NCBI RefSeq assembly: GCF_037081675.1
Contig: NZ_JAZAQL010000001.1
Location: 1,426,001 to 1,490,000, forward strand
Direction of reading: 5' to 3'
DNA from: Halorubellus litoreus
GTDB lineage: Archaea > Halobacteriota > Halobacteria > Halobacteriales > Natrialbaceae
DNA: 64,000 bases
Shown here: positions 1 to 9,737 of the stretch, in pieces
How positions within the stretch are numbered: the stretch's first letter is position 1
How the letters are laid out: each line of letters begins with the position of its first letter
Translations under genes and position numbers: made by a program
Notes under the pieces: model-generated
The model's input: only the letters and a program-made list of their open reading frames with translations
The model's database searches: none
What the model was told of the DNA's origin: nothing

Positions 1-352
1 GTTCGACCTCGCGGCGCTCGCGGCCGACCCCGTCGGCGCGGTCGGCGGTGGCACCGGGAACTTCTGGTCGTACGTCGACGTCCGCGACGTCGCCGACATG
101 GTCGTCCACGTTCTCGAGACCGACCGCGACGGCCACGAGGCGTACAACTGCCACGCAGAAGACAACTTCCTCGGCGTCCCGACCCGCGACCTCTTCGAGG
201 CGCTGCTGGGCGACGTCCCCGAACCGTGCGATATCGAGGGCGAGCAATCGGCGTTCTCGATGACGAAAGCCGAAGCCGAACTGGACTGGTCGCCGTCGCA
301 CACGTGGCGGAGCGCAGCCGACGAATCAGTCGACGGCCCCACCTTCGGCTGA
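1..352 (+). CDS. NAD-dependent epimerase/dehydratase family protein, 3' end only
   Basis: The reading frame is open from the left edge and ends with TGA at 350-352, so only about 116 C-terminal residues are visible. The visible part contains a stretch like FWSYVDVRDVADMVVHVLE. This matches the region of extended short-chain (NDP-sugar epimerase type) dehydrogenases that follows the catalytic domain, where a 'YVDVRDVA' segment contacts the substrate. The Rossmann GxxGxxG and YxxxK motifs must lie outside the window, so the substrate cannot be judged. The end, near ELDWSPSHTWR, is typical of this family's C-terminus. Family assignment is by motif recognition only. Confidence 0.75.
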   Translation, partial: FDLAALAADPVGAVGGGTGNFWSYVDVRDVADMVVHVLETDRDGHEAYNCHAEDNFLGVPTRDLFEALLGDVPEPCDIEGEQSAFSMTKAEAELDWSPSHTWRSAADESVDGPTFG

Positions 353-421
353 CGCGTCCGGCCGAACCGAAGCGGTCTCGTCGGAGAAAGACACTTGCGA
401 CGCCAGGCCCGACGTAGAAGC

Positions 422-616
422 GTGACGACGGACCCCTGCGACGGCTGCGGGAAGCGCGTTCGCGTCGCCGGCGGCATCGGCGACATGTGGACCGCGACCG
501 GGCCCTCCGGCGGGATGACCCTCGAGTTCGACGACGGCAGCGAGGAGTTCCTCTGCTTCGACTGCATCGAAGCGCTCCCCGACGACCCGACGACGAGCGA
601 CGTCCCCGGCGATTGA
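422..616 (+). CDS. Small two-CxxC zinc-finger-like protein
   Basis: A 64-residue acidic protein. It carries C5-x2-C8 near the N-terminus (PCDGCGKRV) and C46-x2-C49 (LCFDCIE), a spacing expected for a single zinc site in a treble-clef or zinc-ribbon fold. The GTG at 422 is taken as start because a box with ACACTTGCG at 391-399 lies about 27-30 nt upstream, the normal distance for leaderless haloarchaeal transcripts. An in-frame TTG at 395 would add nine basic residues unlike the rest of the protein. Such one-domain zinc proteins are common in haloarchaea and mostly of unknown function. No partner is obvious from the neighbours. Confidence 0.7.
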   Translation: MTTDPCDGCGKRVRVAGGIGDMWTATGPSGGMTLEFDDGSEEFLCFDCIEALPDDPTTSDVPGD

Positions 617-634
617 GGCCGGATTCGGGTCGCC

Positions 635-1015
635 TCAGGTGAGGGACGCAACGGCGAGCAGCACGCTCGTGGCGAGACACCCGATGGCCAACCCGACGAC
701 GAGCCCGACCTGTACGGGGGTGGACGTCCACGTCGGGACGACGAACACGGCGAAGACGGCGGCCGCGACCAGCACCCACCGGAGTCGGTCGAGCGCTGCT
801 CGTAATCGGTCACTCAGCTGTGTGATACCGATGGTCAACATGAGAATGACGCCGACGGCGACGGGCGGGATGGCGACGTCGCTGACGGCGACGGCCGTTC
901 GATTCAGGCCGAGGACGGTGAGCGCCGCGAGGACGACGGCGGCGACGAGCGTCATGCCAGCGGTTCGTCTCGTCGCTCCGGTCGCGTCGGTCGACTTCGA
1001 CATCGTGTTCGTCAT
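635..1015 (-). CDS. Four-helix small membrane protein of unknown function
   Basis: A 126-residue protein with a polar N-terminus of about 18 residues. Roughly four hydrophobic segments follow, around residues 20-38, 45-65, 78-98 and 102-125, with a short basic cytoplasmic loop (SDRLRAALDRLRW) in the middle. No enzyme motif is visible. It starts 33 bp downstream of the Tat-exported protein at 1049-1801 on the same strand, so the two are probably co-transcribed. A small polytopic protein directly behind a secreted hydrophobic protein could be an immunity or membrane-partner protein, but that is inference from layout only. Confidence 0.65.
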   Translation of the reverse strand: MTNTMSKSTDATGATRRTAGMTLVAAVVLAALTVLGLNRTAVAVSDVAIPPVAVGVILMLTIGITQLSDRLRAALDRLRWVLVAAAVFAVFVVPTWTSTPVQVGLVVGLAIGCLATSVLLAVASLT

Positions 1016-1048
1016 GGGTTGTGGGTTCGGAAGGTAGTTTCGACCGCG

Positions 1049-1801
1049 TTAGATGTGGTCGCGGCCGGGGTGGCCGGGGCTGCCACCCTGCGGGACGAGG
1101 TCGTCCCAGTCGACGTGCCAGCCGGTGCCGACCTTGGACATGTTGAGCGTCTGCGTCCAGCCGAACGCGCTCTTGTCGAACTCGGTCGCGCCGACGGTGA
1201 TGGTGTCGACGTCGACGACCCAGGAGATCGCCCACGCGCCTGCAGCGATGACGCCGGCGAGAACGCCGATGACGACGCCACTGGAGAGCGTCGCGCCGAC
1301 GTACCCGATGAGGGCCGCGGAGACGGCCTGGATGCCGAGGTCGGAGATGTCTCGCGTGAACTCGGCGGTCACGCAGCCCCAGCGGTGCGTGTAGTCGTAC
1401 GCGCCGCAGTCGCCGTTCGTGCCGCCCCAGGCGTCGGCGCGCTCGATGATCTCCTCCCAGTCGTCGCCGGTGGCGCCGACGGTGCTCTGGACGTCGGCGT
1501 GGGTCGTGGTGCCGACGTCGGCGGTGAGCGTGCGGTACTGGGACTCGCTCACTTCGGCCTTCTTCACTGTCCCGCTGTCGCCGACGTGGACGACGTCGGT
1601 GAACTGCTTGCCCTTCTTGGAGAGGGCGACGCCGACGTACGTCTCGCCGTCGCGTTCGGAGATGACGGTGATGTCGTCGAGATTGTAGCCGGCGTCGTCG
1701 TCCGCGTCCGTTCCTTTTGCGGAACTGACAGTCGGGACGAGGGCTGCGCCGGTTGCTGCGGCACCGTACTTGAGCATCTTCCGTCGACTTTTGTCGACCA
1801 T
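1049..1801 (-). CDS. Tat-exported protein with long hydrophobic core, unknown function (halocin-like layout)
   Basis: A 250-residue protein. Residues 5-28 form a twin-arginine signal (SRRKMLKYGAAATGAAL, then VSSA as a likely cleavage site), so it is predicted to be exported folded. A soluble acidic part (about 35-150) follows, with only two cysteines (C132 and C143). Then comes a Gly/Ala/Val-rich hydrophobic stretch at 152-199 and a Trp/Gly-containing tail ending in PGHPGRDHI. The frame is open upstream, but the ATG at 1801 is chosen because the signal starts there and a TATA-like box sits at 1828-1840. Its organisation (Tat leader, soluble part, hydrophobic C-terminal part) recalls halocin precursors. 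It shares no cysteine-rich C-terminal peptide with halocin C8, so function is unassigned. Confidence 0.7.
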   Translation of the reverse strand: MVDKSRRKMLKYGAAATGAALVPTVSSAKGTDADDDAGYNLDDITVISERDGETYVGVALSKKGKQFTDVVHVGDSGTVKKAEVSESQYRTLTADVGTTTHADVQSTVGATGDDWEEIIERADAWGGTNGDCGAYDYTHRWGCVTAEFTRDISDLGIQAVSAALIGYVGATLSSGVVIGVLAGVIAAGAWAISWVVDVDTITVGATEFDKSAFGWTQTLNMSKVGTGWHVDWDDLVPQGGSPGHPGRDHI

Positions 1802-1827
1802 GCAGATAGGACGACTTCCGAACAGGT

Positions 1828-1840
1828 AATATATCTTTAT
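1828..1840 (-). promoter_or_regulatory. TATA-like box of the Tat-exported protein gene
   Basis: Read on the minus strand, the sequence ATAAAGATATATT lies 27-40 nt before the ATG at 1801. This is an AT-only patch in very GC-rich DNA and has the right distance for a leaderless transcript. Confidence 0.55.
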
Positions 1841-2180
1841 CATTCTATTTGTTTTGGTAATCTCCAACAGGATTTAAAATTACGAATCTGGATGGCTGCA
1901 CACGTCTTTGCACAGAAACGGGTTTAATCAAGCTAGAGTCCTTTTGCGGATGTCTGGTCTAGTCCTAGAGCTTAGGGATAGCTGTCGAGTGGCTCCTGTC
2001 GACGAAGACCACCCGCACCGATTCCTTGCATTCCAAGGGAAACCAATCCAGATATGATAGACTCGAAATAGTGAAGTTCGATAGGTAGTACTGGTATATT
2101 GATTGGTCTCGTGGTCGCGGAAGCCGACCGCCGAGACGAAACCGATTTGGGTGCCGTGCGTAATGACTCGATACTGAGAG
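1841..2180. other. AT-rich intergenic spacer without a supported gene
   Basis: This spacer separates the divergent Tat-protein gene and ABC exporter. Its base composition is visibly lower in GC than that of its neighbours. The reading frames across it lack haloarchaeal codon and acidic bias, so no gene is called. It probably holds the promoter of the ABC operon; a weak TAATGACT element lies at about 2160, 20 nt before the ATG at 2181. It may be a remnant of acquired DNA. Confidence 0.5.
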
Positions 2181-3155
2181 ATGCCCGCCCCTGCTCTCCA
2201 CGTCGACGGCCTGACGAAGCGATACGGGAACGGCCCGGACGCGACCACTGCCGTCGACGACCTGTCGTTCACGGTCGAACGCGGCGAGGTGTTCGGCCTC
2301 CTCGGCCCCAACGGCGCCGGGAAGTCGACCACGCTGGACGTCCTCGTGGGCTACCAGCGACCGACGGACGGACACGTCGACGTGCTCGGACTGGACCCGA
2401 CGACCGAGCCCGCCGCCGTCCGCGAACGCACCGGCGTCCTCCCGGACGGGTACGGCGTCTATCCCGAACGAAGCGGGCGAGCGCACGTCGAGTACGTCGC
2501 GACCGCTCGCGGCGTGGACCTCGATCCGACGACCTGGCTCGAACGCGTGGACCTCGGCGACGCAGCCAGCCGCCCGGCAGGCGAGTACTCCAAGGGCATG
2601 CGCCAGCGGCTCGCGTTCGCGATGGCGCTCGTGGGCGACCCGGACCTCCTCGTCCTCGACGAACCGTCGACGGGCCTGGACCCCGAGGGCGTCGCCACGG
2701 TCCGCGAACGGATCGAGGCGGCGAGCGACCGCGGGACGACGGTCGTCCTCTCCAGTCACCGGCTCGCACAGGTCGAACGCGTCTGCGACCGCCTCGCGGT
2801 CGTCCACGACGGCTCGCTGCTCGCCGTCGACGACCTCGCGTCGCTCCGGAACGCGTACGGACTCGACGCCGACCGGGTGCGTGCCGGCGTCGACACCCGA
2901 CCAGACGGCGTCCGCGAGCGCGTCAGTGCGGTCGACGGCGTCACCGCCGTCAGCGTCGACGACGACGTCGTCCGCGTCGAGTGCACGGAACGCGCGAAGA
3001 AACCGGCGCTCGACGCCATCGAGACGACCGGTGCCACCGTCGTCGACGTCGACGTCGACCGACCCTCGCTCGAGGAACTGTTCCTCCGGATCGCCGACGA
3101 CGACGCCACTGCGACGGGACACGACGTCGTGGCGCGCACGGGTGAGTCGCGATGA
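2181..3155 (+). CDS. ABC transporter ATP-binding protein (ABC-2 / CcmA-NatA type)
   Basis: A 324-residue nucleotide-binding subunit that powers the membrane protein encoded next. The Walker A motif is GPNGAGKST at residues 42-50. The signature is YSKGMRQRL at 136-144, the Walker B is LLVLDEP near 156-162, and the switch histidine is in SSHRL. This signature form and the C-terminal extension of about 100 residues are typical of the CcmA/NatA group that pairs with ABC-2 permeases, usually exporters of drugs, lipids or peptides. The stop overlaps the start of the permease gene by 4 bp. The divergent neighbour is a Tat-exported protein, but whether the transporter serves it cannot be told. Confidence 0.9.
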   Translation: MPAPALHVDGLTKRYGNGPDATTAVDDLSFTVERGEVFGLLGPNGAGKSTTLDVLVGYQRPTDGHVDVLGLDPTTEPAAVRERTGVLPDGYGVYPERSGRAHVEYVATARGVDLDPTTWLERVDLGDAASRPAGEYSKGMRQRLAFAMALVGDPDLLVLDEPSTGLDPEGVATVRERIEAASDRGTTVVLSSHRLAQVERVCDRLAVVHDGSLLAVDDLASLRNAYGLDADRVRAGVDTRPDGVRERVSAVDGVTAVSVDDDVVRVECTERAKKPALDAIETTGATVVDVDVDRPSLEELFLRIADDDATATGHDVVARTGESR

Positions 3156-3937
3156 CCAGCGTCCTCCGTGGCGCCGTTCACGTCGCCCGCATCGAGGTTC
3201 TCGACCGAACGAGCGGCGTGCTCGCTGGACTCGGCGCGGTCGTCCTCTGCGCGTTCCTGGCGCTGCAGACGGTGACGTTGTTCGTCGCACGCGGCGACGT
3301 CCTCTTGCCGGCGACGTTCGTCGTTCGACTGGAGACGACGTTCGCGTTCCTGGTACCGCTCGCCGCGACGGTGCTCTCGGCGGCGACGGTCGTCGCGGAA
3401 CGGGAGACGGGGACGGTCCGACTCCTCCTCTCGGTGCCCTACGAGCGGCGGGCGGTGCTCGCCGGGAAGCTCGCCGGACGAGCCGCGGTCGCGGTCGGCG
3501 TCGCCGTCGTCGGCGTCGCCATCGCACTCGCCGGTGCGACCGCCTTCGGCCCGCTTTCGGTCCCAACGGTGGTCGTCTTCGCCGCGCTCACCGTCTGGCT
3601 CGCGCTGGCGTTCGTCGCGGTGTCGGTCGCGACGTCCGTGGTCGCGGACTCGACGCGGAGCGCGCTCGGGAACGCACTGGCGTTCGTCGCCGTGTCGACG
3701 GTCCTCGGGCCGCTGTGCGTGAACTACCTCGTGTTCCTCGGGGCGACCGAACGGGTCCGACGGTCGATACAGATGCTCTTCCCGACGAGCGCGTACGGAG
3801 AACTGCTCTCCGTGACGCTCGCGCCATCCGCGAACGCGGACCCGATGGTGACCGCCGTCGCGTGTGCGTCGGTCGGCTTCTGGCTGGTCGTCCCCGTCGC
3901 GTACGCCGTCTCGCGGTTCGACCGAACGGCCATCTGA
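3152..3937 (+). CDS. ABC-2 type membrane permease subunit
   Basis: A 261-residue integral membrane protein with about six hydrophobic helices (around residues 20-45, 60-82, 105-135, 140-165, 170-195 and 235-255). The segment VAERETGTVRLLLSVPYERRAVLAGK after the second helix is the conserved cytoplasmic coupling region of ABC-2 permeases. The start overlaps the ATPase gene by four bases (ATGA), which indicates translational coupling and a two-subunit transporter. The direction is most likely export. The substrate is not identifiable from sequence. Confidence 0.88.
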   Translation: MTSVLRGAVHVARIEVLDRTSGVLAGLGAVVLCAFLALQTVTLFVARGDVLLPATFVVRLETTFAFLVPLAATVLSAATVVAERETGTVRLLLSVPYERRAVLAGKLAGRAAVAVGVAVVGVAIALAGATAFGPLSVPTVVVFAALTVWLALAFVAVSVATSVVADSTRSALGNALAFVAVSTVLGPLCVNYLVFLGATERVRRSIQMLFPTSAYGELLSVTLAPSANADPMVTAVACASVGFWLVVPVAYAVSRFDRTAI

Positions 3938-3991
3938 GGTGACGCTCCACGACCCGTAACGCACTCGACGCTGGCGACCGAACCTGTCGGT

Positions 3992-4297
3992 ATGGTCGCG
4001 TCCCGCCGACGGCTCGTGCTCGCGCTCGTGCTCGCAGTCGTCGGCTCGGTCGTCCTCGGCGGCGTCCTCGTGACGGTCTTGGAGCGGTCGGCGGGCGGCC
4101 TCGGCGCAGCCGGTGACCCGCTCGTGCTCGCGGCCGTGGTCGGCGTGCTGGGCATCGTCCTCGGGGCGGCGGTCGCGAACGCGCTCGCGGGCCCCGGCGG
4201 CCCGACCGGCCCGGACGAGCCGACGGCCGCGGACCAGCGACGCGAGGCGAACGAGTGGAACGACCCGCCGGGCGTCGACGTCGACGACGAGGAGTGA
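3992..4297 (+). CDS. Small two-helix membrane protein, hypothetical
   Basis: A 101-residue protein with two hydrophobic segments (about residues 9-30 and 44-68) and a polar acidic tail rich in Asp, Glu and Pro that ends in DVDDEE. The codon use fits the surrounding genes and the ATG at 3992 opens a clean frame. It lies 54 bp after the ABC permease on the same strand and could be co-transcribed with it. No known motif is visible. Confidence 0.6.
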   Translation: MVASRRRLVLALVLAVVGSVVLGGVLVTVLERSAGGLGAAGDPLVLAAVVGVLGIVLGAAVANALAGPGGPTGPDEPTAADQRREANEWNDPPGVDVDDEE

Positions 4298-4389
4298 GTC
4301 AGGGGCGTGCAGGCGGCGACGACGCGGTCGCCGCGCGTCGCCGGCCAGGGAAGAAGGGCTTTTGCGCGCGGCGTGCTCGATGTACGATA

Positions 4390-6192
<1,803 letters not shown>

Positions 6193-6247
6193 CCGCCGGC
6201 CGGTCGCGGCGGACGACGACGGCGCGTGCGGTGGTCGCGCCGACCGC

Positions 6248-6331
6248 TCAGATGAAACTGATGGCGTACGCGACGCCGGAGAGAACCATCATGCCGACCA
6301 TGAGGACGGCGAACAGCTGTTGTCGGTCCAT
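6248..6331 (-). CDS. 27-residue single-helix membrane microprotein
   Basis: A complete 28-codon frame runs from the ATG at 6331 to the TGA at 6248. It starts MDRQQLFAVLMVG and ends VAYAISFI. A charged, polar N-terminus of five residues is followed by about 20 hydrophobic residues, as expected for a single-pass membrane peptide. All but one or two codons end in G or C, like real genes here, and no longer frame competes in this stretch. From memory, very similar MDRxQLLAV...AYAxxF peptides are annotated in other haloarchaea, which supports it being real, but this was not searched. The function is unknown. Confidence 0.6.
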   Translation of the reverse strand: MDRQQLFAVLMVGMMVLSGVAYAISFI

Positions 6332-6427
6332 ACGGGCGTGTTCCGCCCGCAGGGATTTGAAGGGTTCGGACGGGTCAGCGCTCGATACGCCTCGTGCGCC
6401 CCGTCGACGGGATGGGCGGGACGGCGG

Positions 6428-6724
6428 TCAGGCGTCGGCGCCGTACCGGTTCGACTGCTCCTCGGGGTCGGGCGTCGTCTGCCGGTAGCGCGTGACGCGG
6501 AGGTAGATGTACGCGGCGGCGACGACGATGCCCGCCCACGTCAGGGACGCGGCGAACGCGCTCGTCACCGTCGCGGCGACCTCGCTTGGGGTTCCGCCGA
6601 GCGGGTCGACGAACCAGCCGAGGACAACCGCGGCGAGTTCGCCGGCGAGTCGGAAGCCGAAGAGCAGTGCGACGACCGTGGCGGCCTCGCCGAGGACGGC
6701 GGACCGATCTCGTTCTGGACGCAT
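6428..6724 (-). CDS. Small two-helix membrane protein, hypothetical
   Basis: A 98-residue protein with hydrophobic segments at about residues 14-38 and 52-76. A basic stretch (YLRVTRYRQ) after the second helix suggests that the C-terminus is cytoplasmic. The minus strand has a CTTTTATCGG element around 6748-6757, about 27 nt before the ATG at 6724, which supports a leaderless start. No conserved catalytic residues are visible and the neighbours do not point to a role. Confidence 0.65.
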   Translation of the reverse strand: MRPERDRSAVLGEAATVVALLFGFRLAGELAAVVLGWFVDPLGGTPSEVAATVTSAFAASLTWAGIVVAAAYIYLRVTRYRQTTPDPEEQSNRYGADA

Positions 6725-6904
6725 CGTACCCTTGGTTTCCCGCTGGCCGATAAAAGGGAGTCGTGGTCGTTCGCGCCGTTCACGACGGTTCAGGCGAGCG
6801 TTCGAGAGGCCGTGAGAACGGTTCTAGTCGGCTCACGAGCGGTTTTGAACGACCGAAATGCGGTTCGGTAGCACGTCTAAAGGAAGGGGCCGGCGAGGGC
6901 GGGG

Positions 6905-8065
6905 TCAGTCGACGGTGGCGTCGACGACGACGTGCGCGACGCCCGCGCTATGGGATTTGACGGTCCGGACGTCGTCGATGGTGGCGTCGCGGCCGGCCGC
7001 GGCGACGGCGTCGCGGAGCCTGTCGGCGGGGCCGTCCGGGAGTTCAGATTCGTGGACCGCGGCGTGGAGGTGGAGGACGCCGCCGGGTTCGAGCGCGTCG
7101 AGCGCGGCGTCGAGGTAGTCGAACGCCTCCTGGTTGCGATCGGCGTCGGTGGAGGCTTCGCCCTGATCAGATTCGTCGTCGCGTTCGCTGACGCCGTAGT
7201 ACCCCATGACGACGCGGTCGGCGGTCGCGTCGACGTCCCGGCAGTCGCCGAGGATGGCCTGCAGGTTCGCGGTGACGTCGTTGAGTTGCGCGTTCTCGAC
7301 GAGGTACCGGTACGCTTCGGGGTTGAGCTCGACGGCGGTGACGTCCGCGTCGGCGCGGGCCATCGGGAGCGCGAAGTATCCGATGCCGGCGAACATGTCG
7401 AGCACGCGCTCGTCCTCGCTTACGACGTCGCCCATGTGGACGCGTTCGGCCTGGTTCCCCGGGGAGAACATGACCTTCGCGCAGTCGAGCGCGTACCGCG
7501 TGCCGTGCTCGACGTGCACGGTCTCGGTGTCGCCCGAGCCCGCGATAACGCGGAGGTCCGGGGTCCGGTGGACGCCCGTGACGCCGCTGCGGACGCAGAC
7601 CGTGTCGGCGTCGCCGTGGAGTTCGAGGAGGGCGTCGCCGAGTTCCGCGTCGTCGTGGTAGTCGCCGTCGTCGACGAGGACCACCGAGCCGACGACCGCC
7701 CACGACCCCGGCGCGGCCGCGACGTCGTCCTCGCTCCAGCCGCGGTCGCGGAGGTAGTCCGCGAGGTCCCGCGAGCGATATTCGGGGTCGGGCTGGCGGA
7801 CGACGCGCCGCACCTGGGTCTCCTGGGGCGCCTCGGTGACGGGGAGCGCGACGGTGTCGGCGTCGAACGCCCGGACCGCGCGGTCGTCGTCGTAGACGCC
7901 TTCGGCGCGCAAGCCGGCGGTCGCGACCTCCGCGCGCGGCTTCACGACGACCGCCGCGAGCGGCGCGTCCCCGTCGGCGCTGGCCGCGTCGAGGGCGCGC
8001 GTGGAGTCGTCCCGCTCGCGGTCGTCGCCGTCGGCGTCCCGGTCGCCACTCTCGTCCCCGGTCAT
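6905..8065 (-). CDS. taw2: Taw2-like tRNA(Phe) 4-demethylwyosine aminocarboxypropyltransferase
   Basis: A 386-residue class I SAM-dependent enzyme of the Trm5/Tyw2 family. In wyosine synthesis Taw2 transfers the aminocarboxypropyl group of SAM to the base at position 37 of tRNA(Phe). The SAM-binding motif is DMFAGIGYFALP (about residues 219-230), followed by AVELNPEAY. The later catalytic-region motif reads VMGYYG. Trm5 methyltransferases carry an NLP motif there, and Tyw2/Taw2 proteins carry a Gly-Tyr, so Taw2 is the better call. The N-terminus of about 35 residues is low-complexity and acidic. The start overlaps the stop of nmd3 by four bases, so the two are translationally coupled. Confidence 0.8.
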   Translation of the reverse strand: MTGDESGDRDADGDDRERDDSTRALDAASADGDAPLAAVVVKPRAEVATAGLRAEGVYDDDRAVRAFDADTVALPVTEAPQETQVRRVVRQPDPEYRSRDLADYLRDRGWSEDDVAAAPGSWAVVGSVVLVDDGDYHDDAELGDALLELHGDADTVCVRSGVTGVHRTPDLRVIAGSGDTETVHVEHGTRYALDCAKVMFSPGNQAERVHMGDVVSEDERVLDMFAGIGYFALPMARADADVTAVELNPEAYRYLVENAQLNDVTANLQAILGDCRDVDATADRVVMGYYGVSERDDESDQGEASTDADRNQEAFDYLDAALDALEPGGVLHLHAAVHESELPDGPADRLRDAVAAAGRDATIDDVRTVKSHSAGVAHVVVDATVD

Positions 8066-9279
8066 TCCTCCGGGAGGACGTGCAGGCCGTTCCGGTGGCG
8101 GAGCACGGGGACCTCGGTACCCGCGTCGGCGTCGAGGTAGTCCGGGCGCGGAATCGTCGTGGACTGGTACGTCTCCGGGTCCAGGACTTGCACGGCGTGC
8201 TCGTCCTCGTACGCGACGAGCGTCGTCGGCACCCCGTCGTCGATGGTGCCGAGTTTGCGGGCGTCGGGGGCGTCCCCGACCTCGTAGCTGGCCTCGAAGC
8301 GCTCGCCGGTCGCGAGCCGAATGCCTTTGAGGTTCCCCTGCACGGAGCGGACGAGGATGGGGCCGTCGTCGTCCTCCGGGTCGATGACGTCCCCCGGCCG
8401 GAACTCGGGGAGGCGGACCGCGTACGTGACGCGGTACACCTCGTTCCCGTCCTCGTCCTCCGTGACGAGCGTCTCGTGGTCCTCCCAGTCACCGCCGAAC
8501 TCCTCGGTGATCTTGCTCGCGACCTTCTTCCCGAGGTTCGTCGTCGAGAGCTTGACGTTCAGGCCGTCGCCGTCGTCCGCCATCTCGGAGACGAACGCGT
8601 CCCGCGACCCCGTCGCTTCCATGTCCGCGACGAGTTCGGTCGCGATGGCTTTCGCGCGCTCGACCTCGTCGGTGTCGGGGAGGCGGTCGACGGCGCGGAC
8701 CTGGACGACGCTCGCGTAGTAGTCGCCCGCGATGCGCCCGCAGCGCTGGCACGTCTGCCGCGCGATGCTCACGGGCACCGTCACGTGCGCTTCGCGGAAC
8801 TGGCCGCGGACGACGCCGGAGAACGAGCAGTGCATCTTGACGTTGTTCTGGTCGACCTGCTCGGGGTCGACCTGCCACGTGATGTCGTGCGCGTCGACGT
8901 GGATGGCGAGCGAGTCGGCGACCTCGTCGATGGCGACGTCCGTGTAGTCCTGCGCGCCGACGTCCACCCAGCGGTTCCCGCGGTGGACGGCGCCGCAGCG
9001 CGCGCACACCTCGACGCGGAGGCGGTCGGGCGCGTCGACGAGCTCGAACTGGTCGAAGTAGCAGTCGTCGCACACGCCGACCTCGGACTTCCCGAGCGGG
9101 TCGCGCGCCGCGTGCTCGCTCAGTGGTTCGCCGCAGCGCGGGCAGAGCACGGTCGACTCGCTCGAGGCCGCGTCGTCGTGGCCGAGGAGCTCGTCGGCGG
9201 GGCCTACGTGGCTGTCGGCGTCGTCGTCCGTGTCGGGTGGGCTGCTGGGGTCGTCGGCGTCGGCGTCCGCGTCGGTCAT
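8062..9279 (-). CDS. nmd3: NMD3-family ribosome-associated protein
   Basis: A 405-residue homologue of eukaryotic NMD3, which loads on the large ribosomal subunit during maturation. The N-terminal half carries several paired CxxC motifs: LCPRCGEPL, VGVCDDCYFD, VCARCGAVH and TCQRCGRIAG. These form the family's zinc-binding module. They are followed by the conserved core containing SKITEEFGGDW and a C-terminal beta-rich domain (PEFRPGDVIDPE). Archaeal versions lack the nuclear export/import tail, and this one also ends early (HVLPEE). About 70 acidic, Ser-rich residues precede the first zinc motif. The gene heads a two-gene operon with taw2. Confidence 0.9.
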   Translation of the reverse strand: MTDADADADDPSSPPDTDDDADSHVGPADELLGHDDAASSESTVLCPRCGEPLSEHAARDPLGKSEVGVCDDCYFDQFELVDAPDRLRVEVCARCGAVHRGNRWVDVGAQDYTDVAIDEVADSLAIHVDAHDITWQVDPEQVDQNNVKMHCSFSGVVRGQFREAHVTVPVSIARQTCQRCGRIAGDYYASVVQVRAVDRLPDTDEVERAKAIATELVADMEATGSRDAFVSEMADDGDGLNVKLSTTNLGKKVASKITEEFGGDWEDHETLVTEDEDGNEVYRVTYAVRLPEFRPGDVIDPEDDDGPILVRSVQGNLKGIRLATGERFEASYEVGDAPDARKLGTIDDGVPTTLVAYEDEHAVQVLDPETYQSTTIPRPDYLDADAGTEVPVLRHRNGLHVLPEE

Positions 9280-9381
9280 TACCCGATTCGTACGGCGTTG
9301 GGGCCGAAAAGGCTCGCGGTCCGCGCGCGGCGAGCGCGCCGAGGACGCGGTCGGTCGACGCGAGGCGCACCGCGCCGGGCG

Positions 9382-9624
9382 TCAGAAGTCGGCGAGGCGG
9401 ATCCACGCGATGACGGCGTGCACGAACCACGCCATCCACGCGCAGAACGCGACGAGGCTCGCGGCGAAGTACGCGGTCGGCGAGCCGACGGCGGCGGCGA
9501 CGGCGAACGCGGCGACGACGACCGCGAGCGCGAGGACGTTCCGCTCGCGGTGGCGGAGCGCACGCCAGACGGCGTCGGTCGCGGGACGCTCGGTCACGCC
9601 AGCGACGACGACGCGACGGCACAT
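9382..9624 (-). CDS. Small two-helix membrane protein, hypothetical
   Basis: An 80-residue protein with a short basic and polar N-terminus (MCRRVVVAGVTERPATDAVWRAL). Two hydrophobic segments follow (about residues 30-48 and 52-74), the second rich in Ala, Trp and Phe (CAWMAWFVHAVIAW). The frame stays open upstream, but that region overlaps the divergent helicase promoter and start and is Arg-rich shadow sequence. The ATG at 9624 is therefore used. The function is unknown. Confidence 0.6.
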   Translation of the reverse strand: MCRRVVVAGVTERPATDAVWRALRHRERNVLALAVVVAAFAVAAAVGSPTAYFAASLVAFCAWMAWFVHAVIAWIRLADF

Positions 9625-9737
9625 AGTTCTGGTCGCTCGCGGGGCGGACTCGCTCGCCCCGACGGTGCCCGCGCCGACCGCGGGTTCAAGTGCGATGCCG
9701 GGGCGACGTTCGACAGGCCTTTGCGCCCACGAACCCC

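Noticed and set aside
4380..4389. ATG at 4380 as start of the XPD helicase
   Set aside because: It is in a different frame from the helicase; the in-frame GTG at 4390 is used instead.
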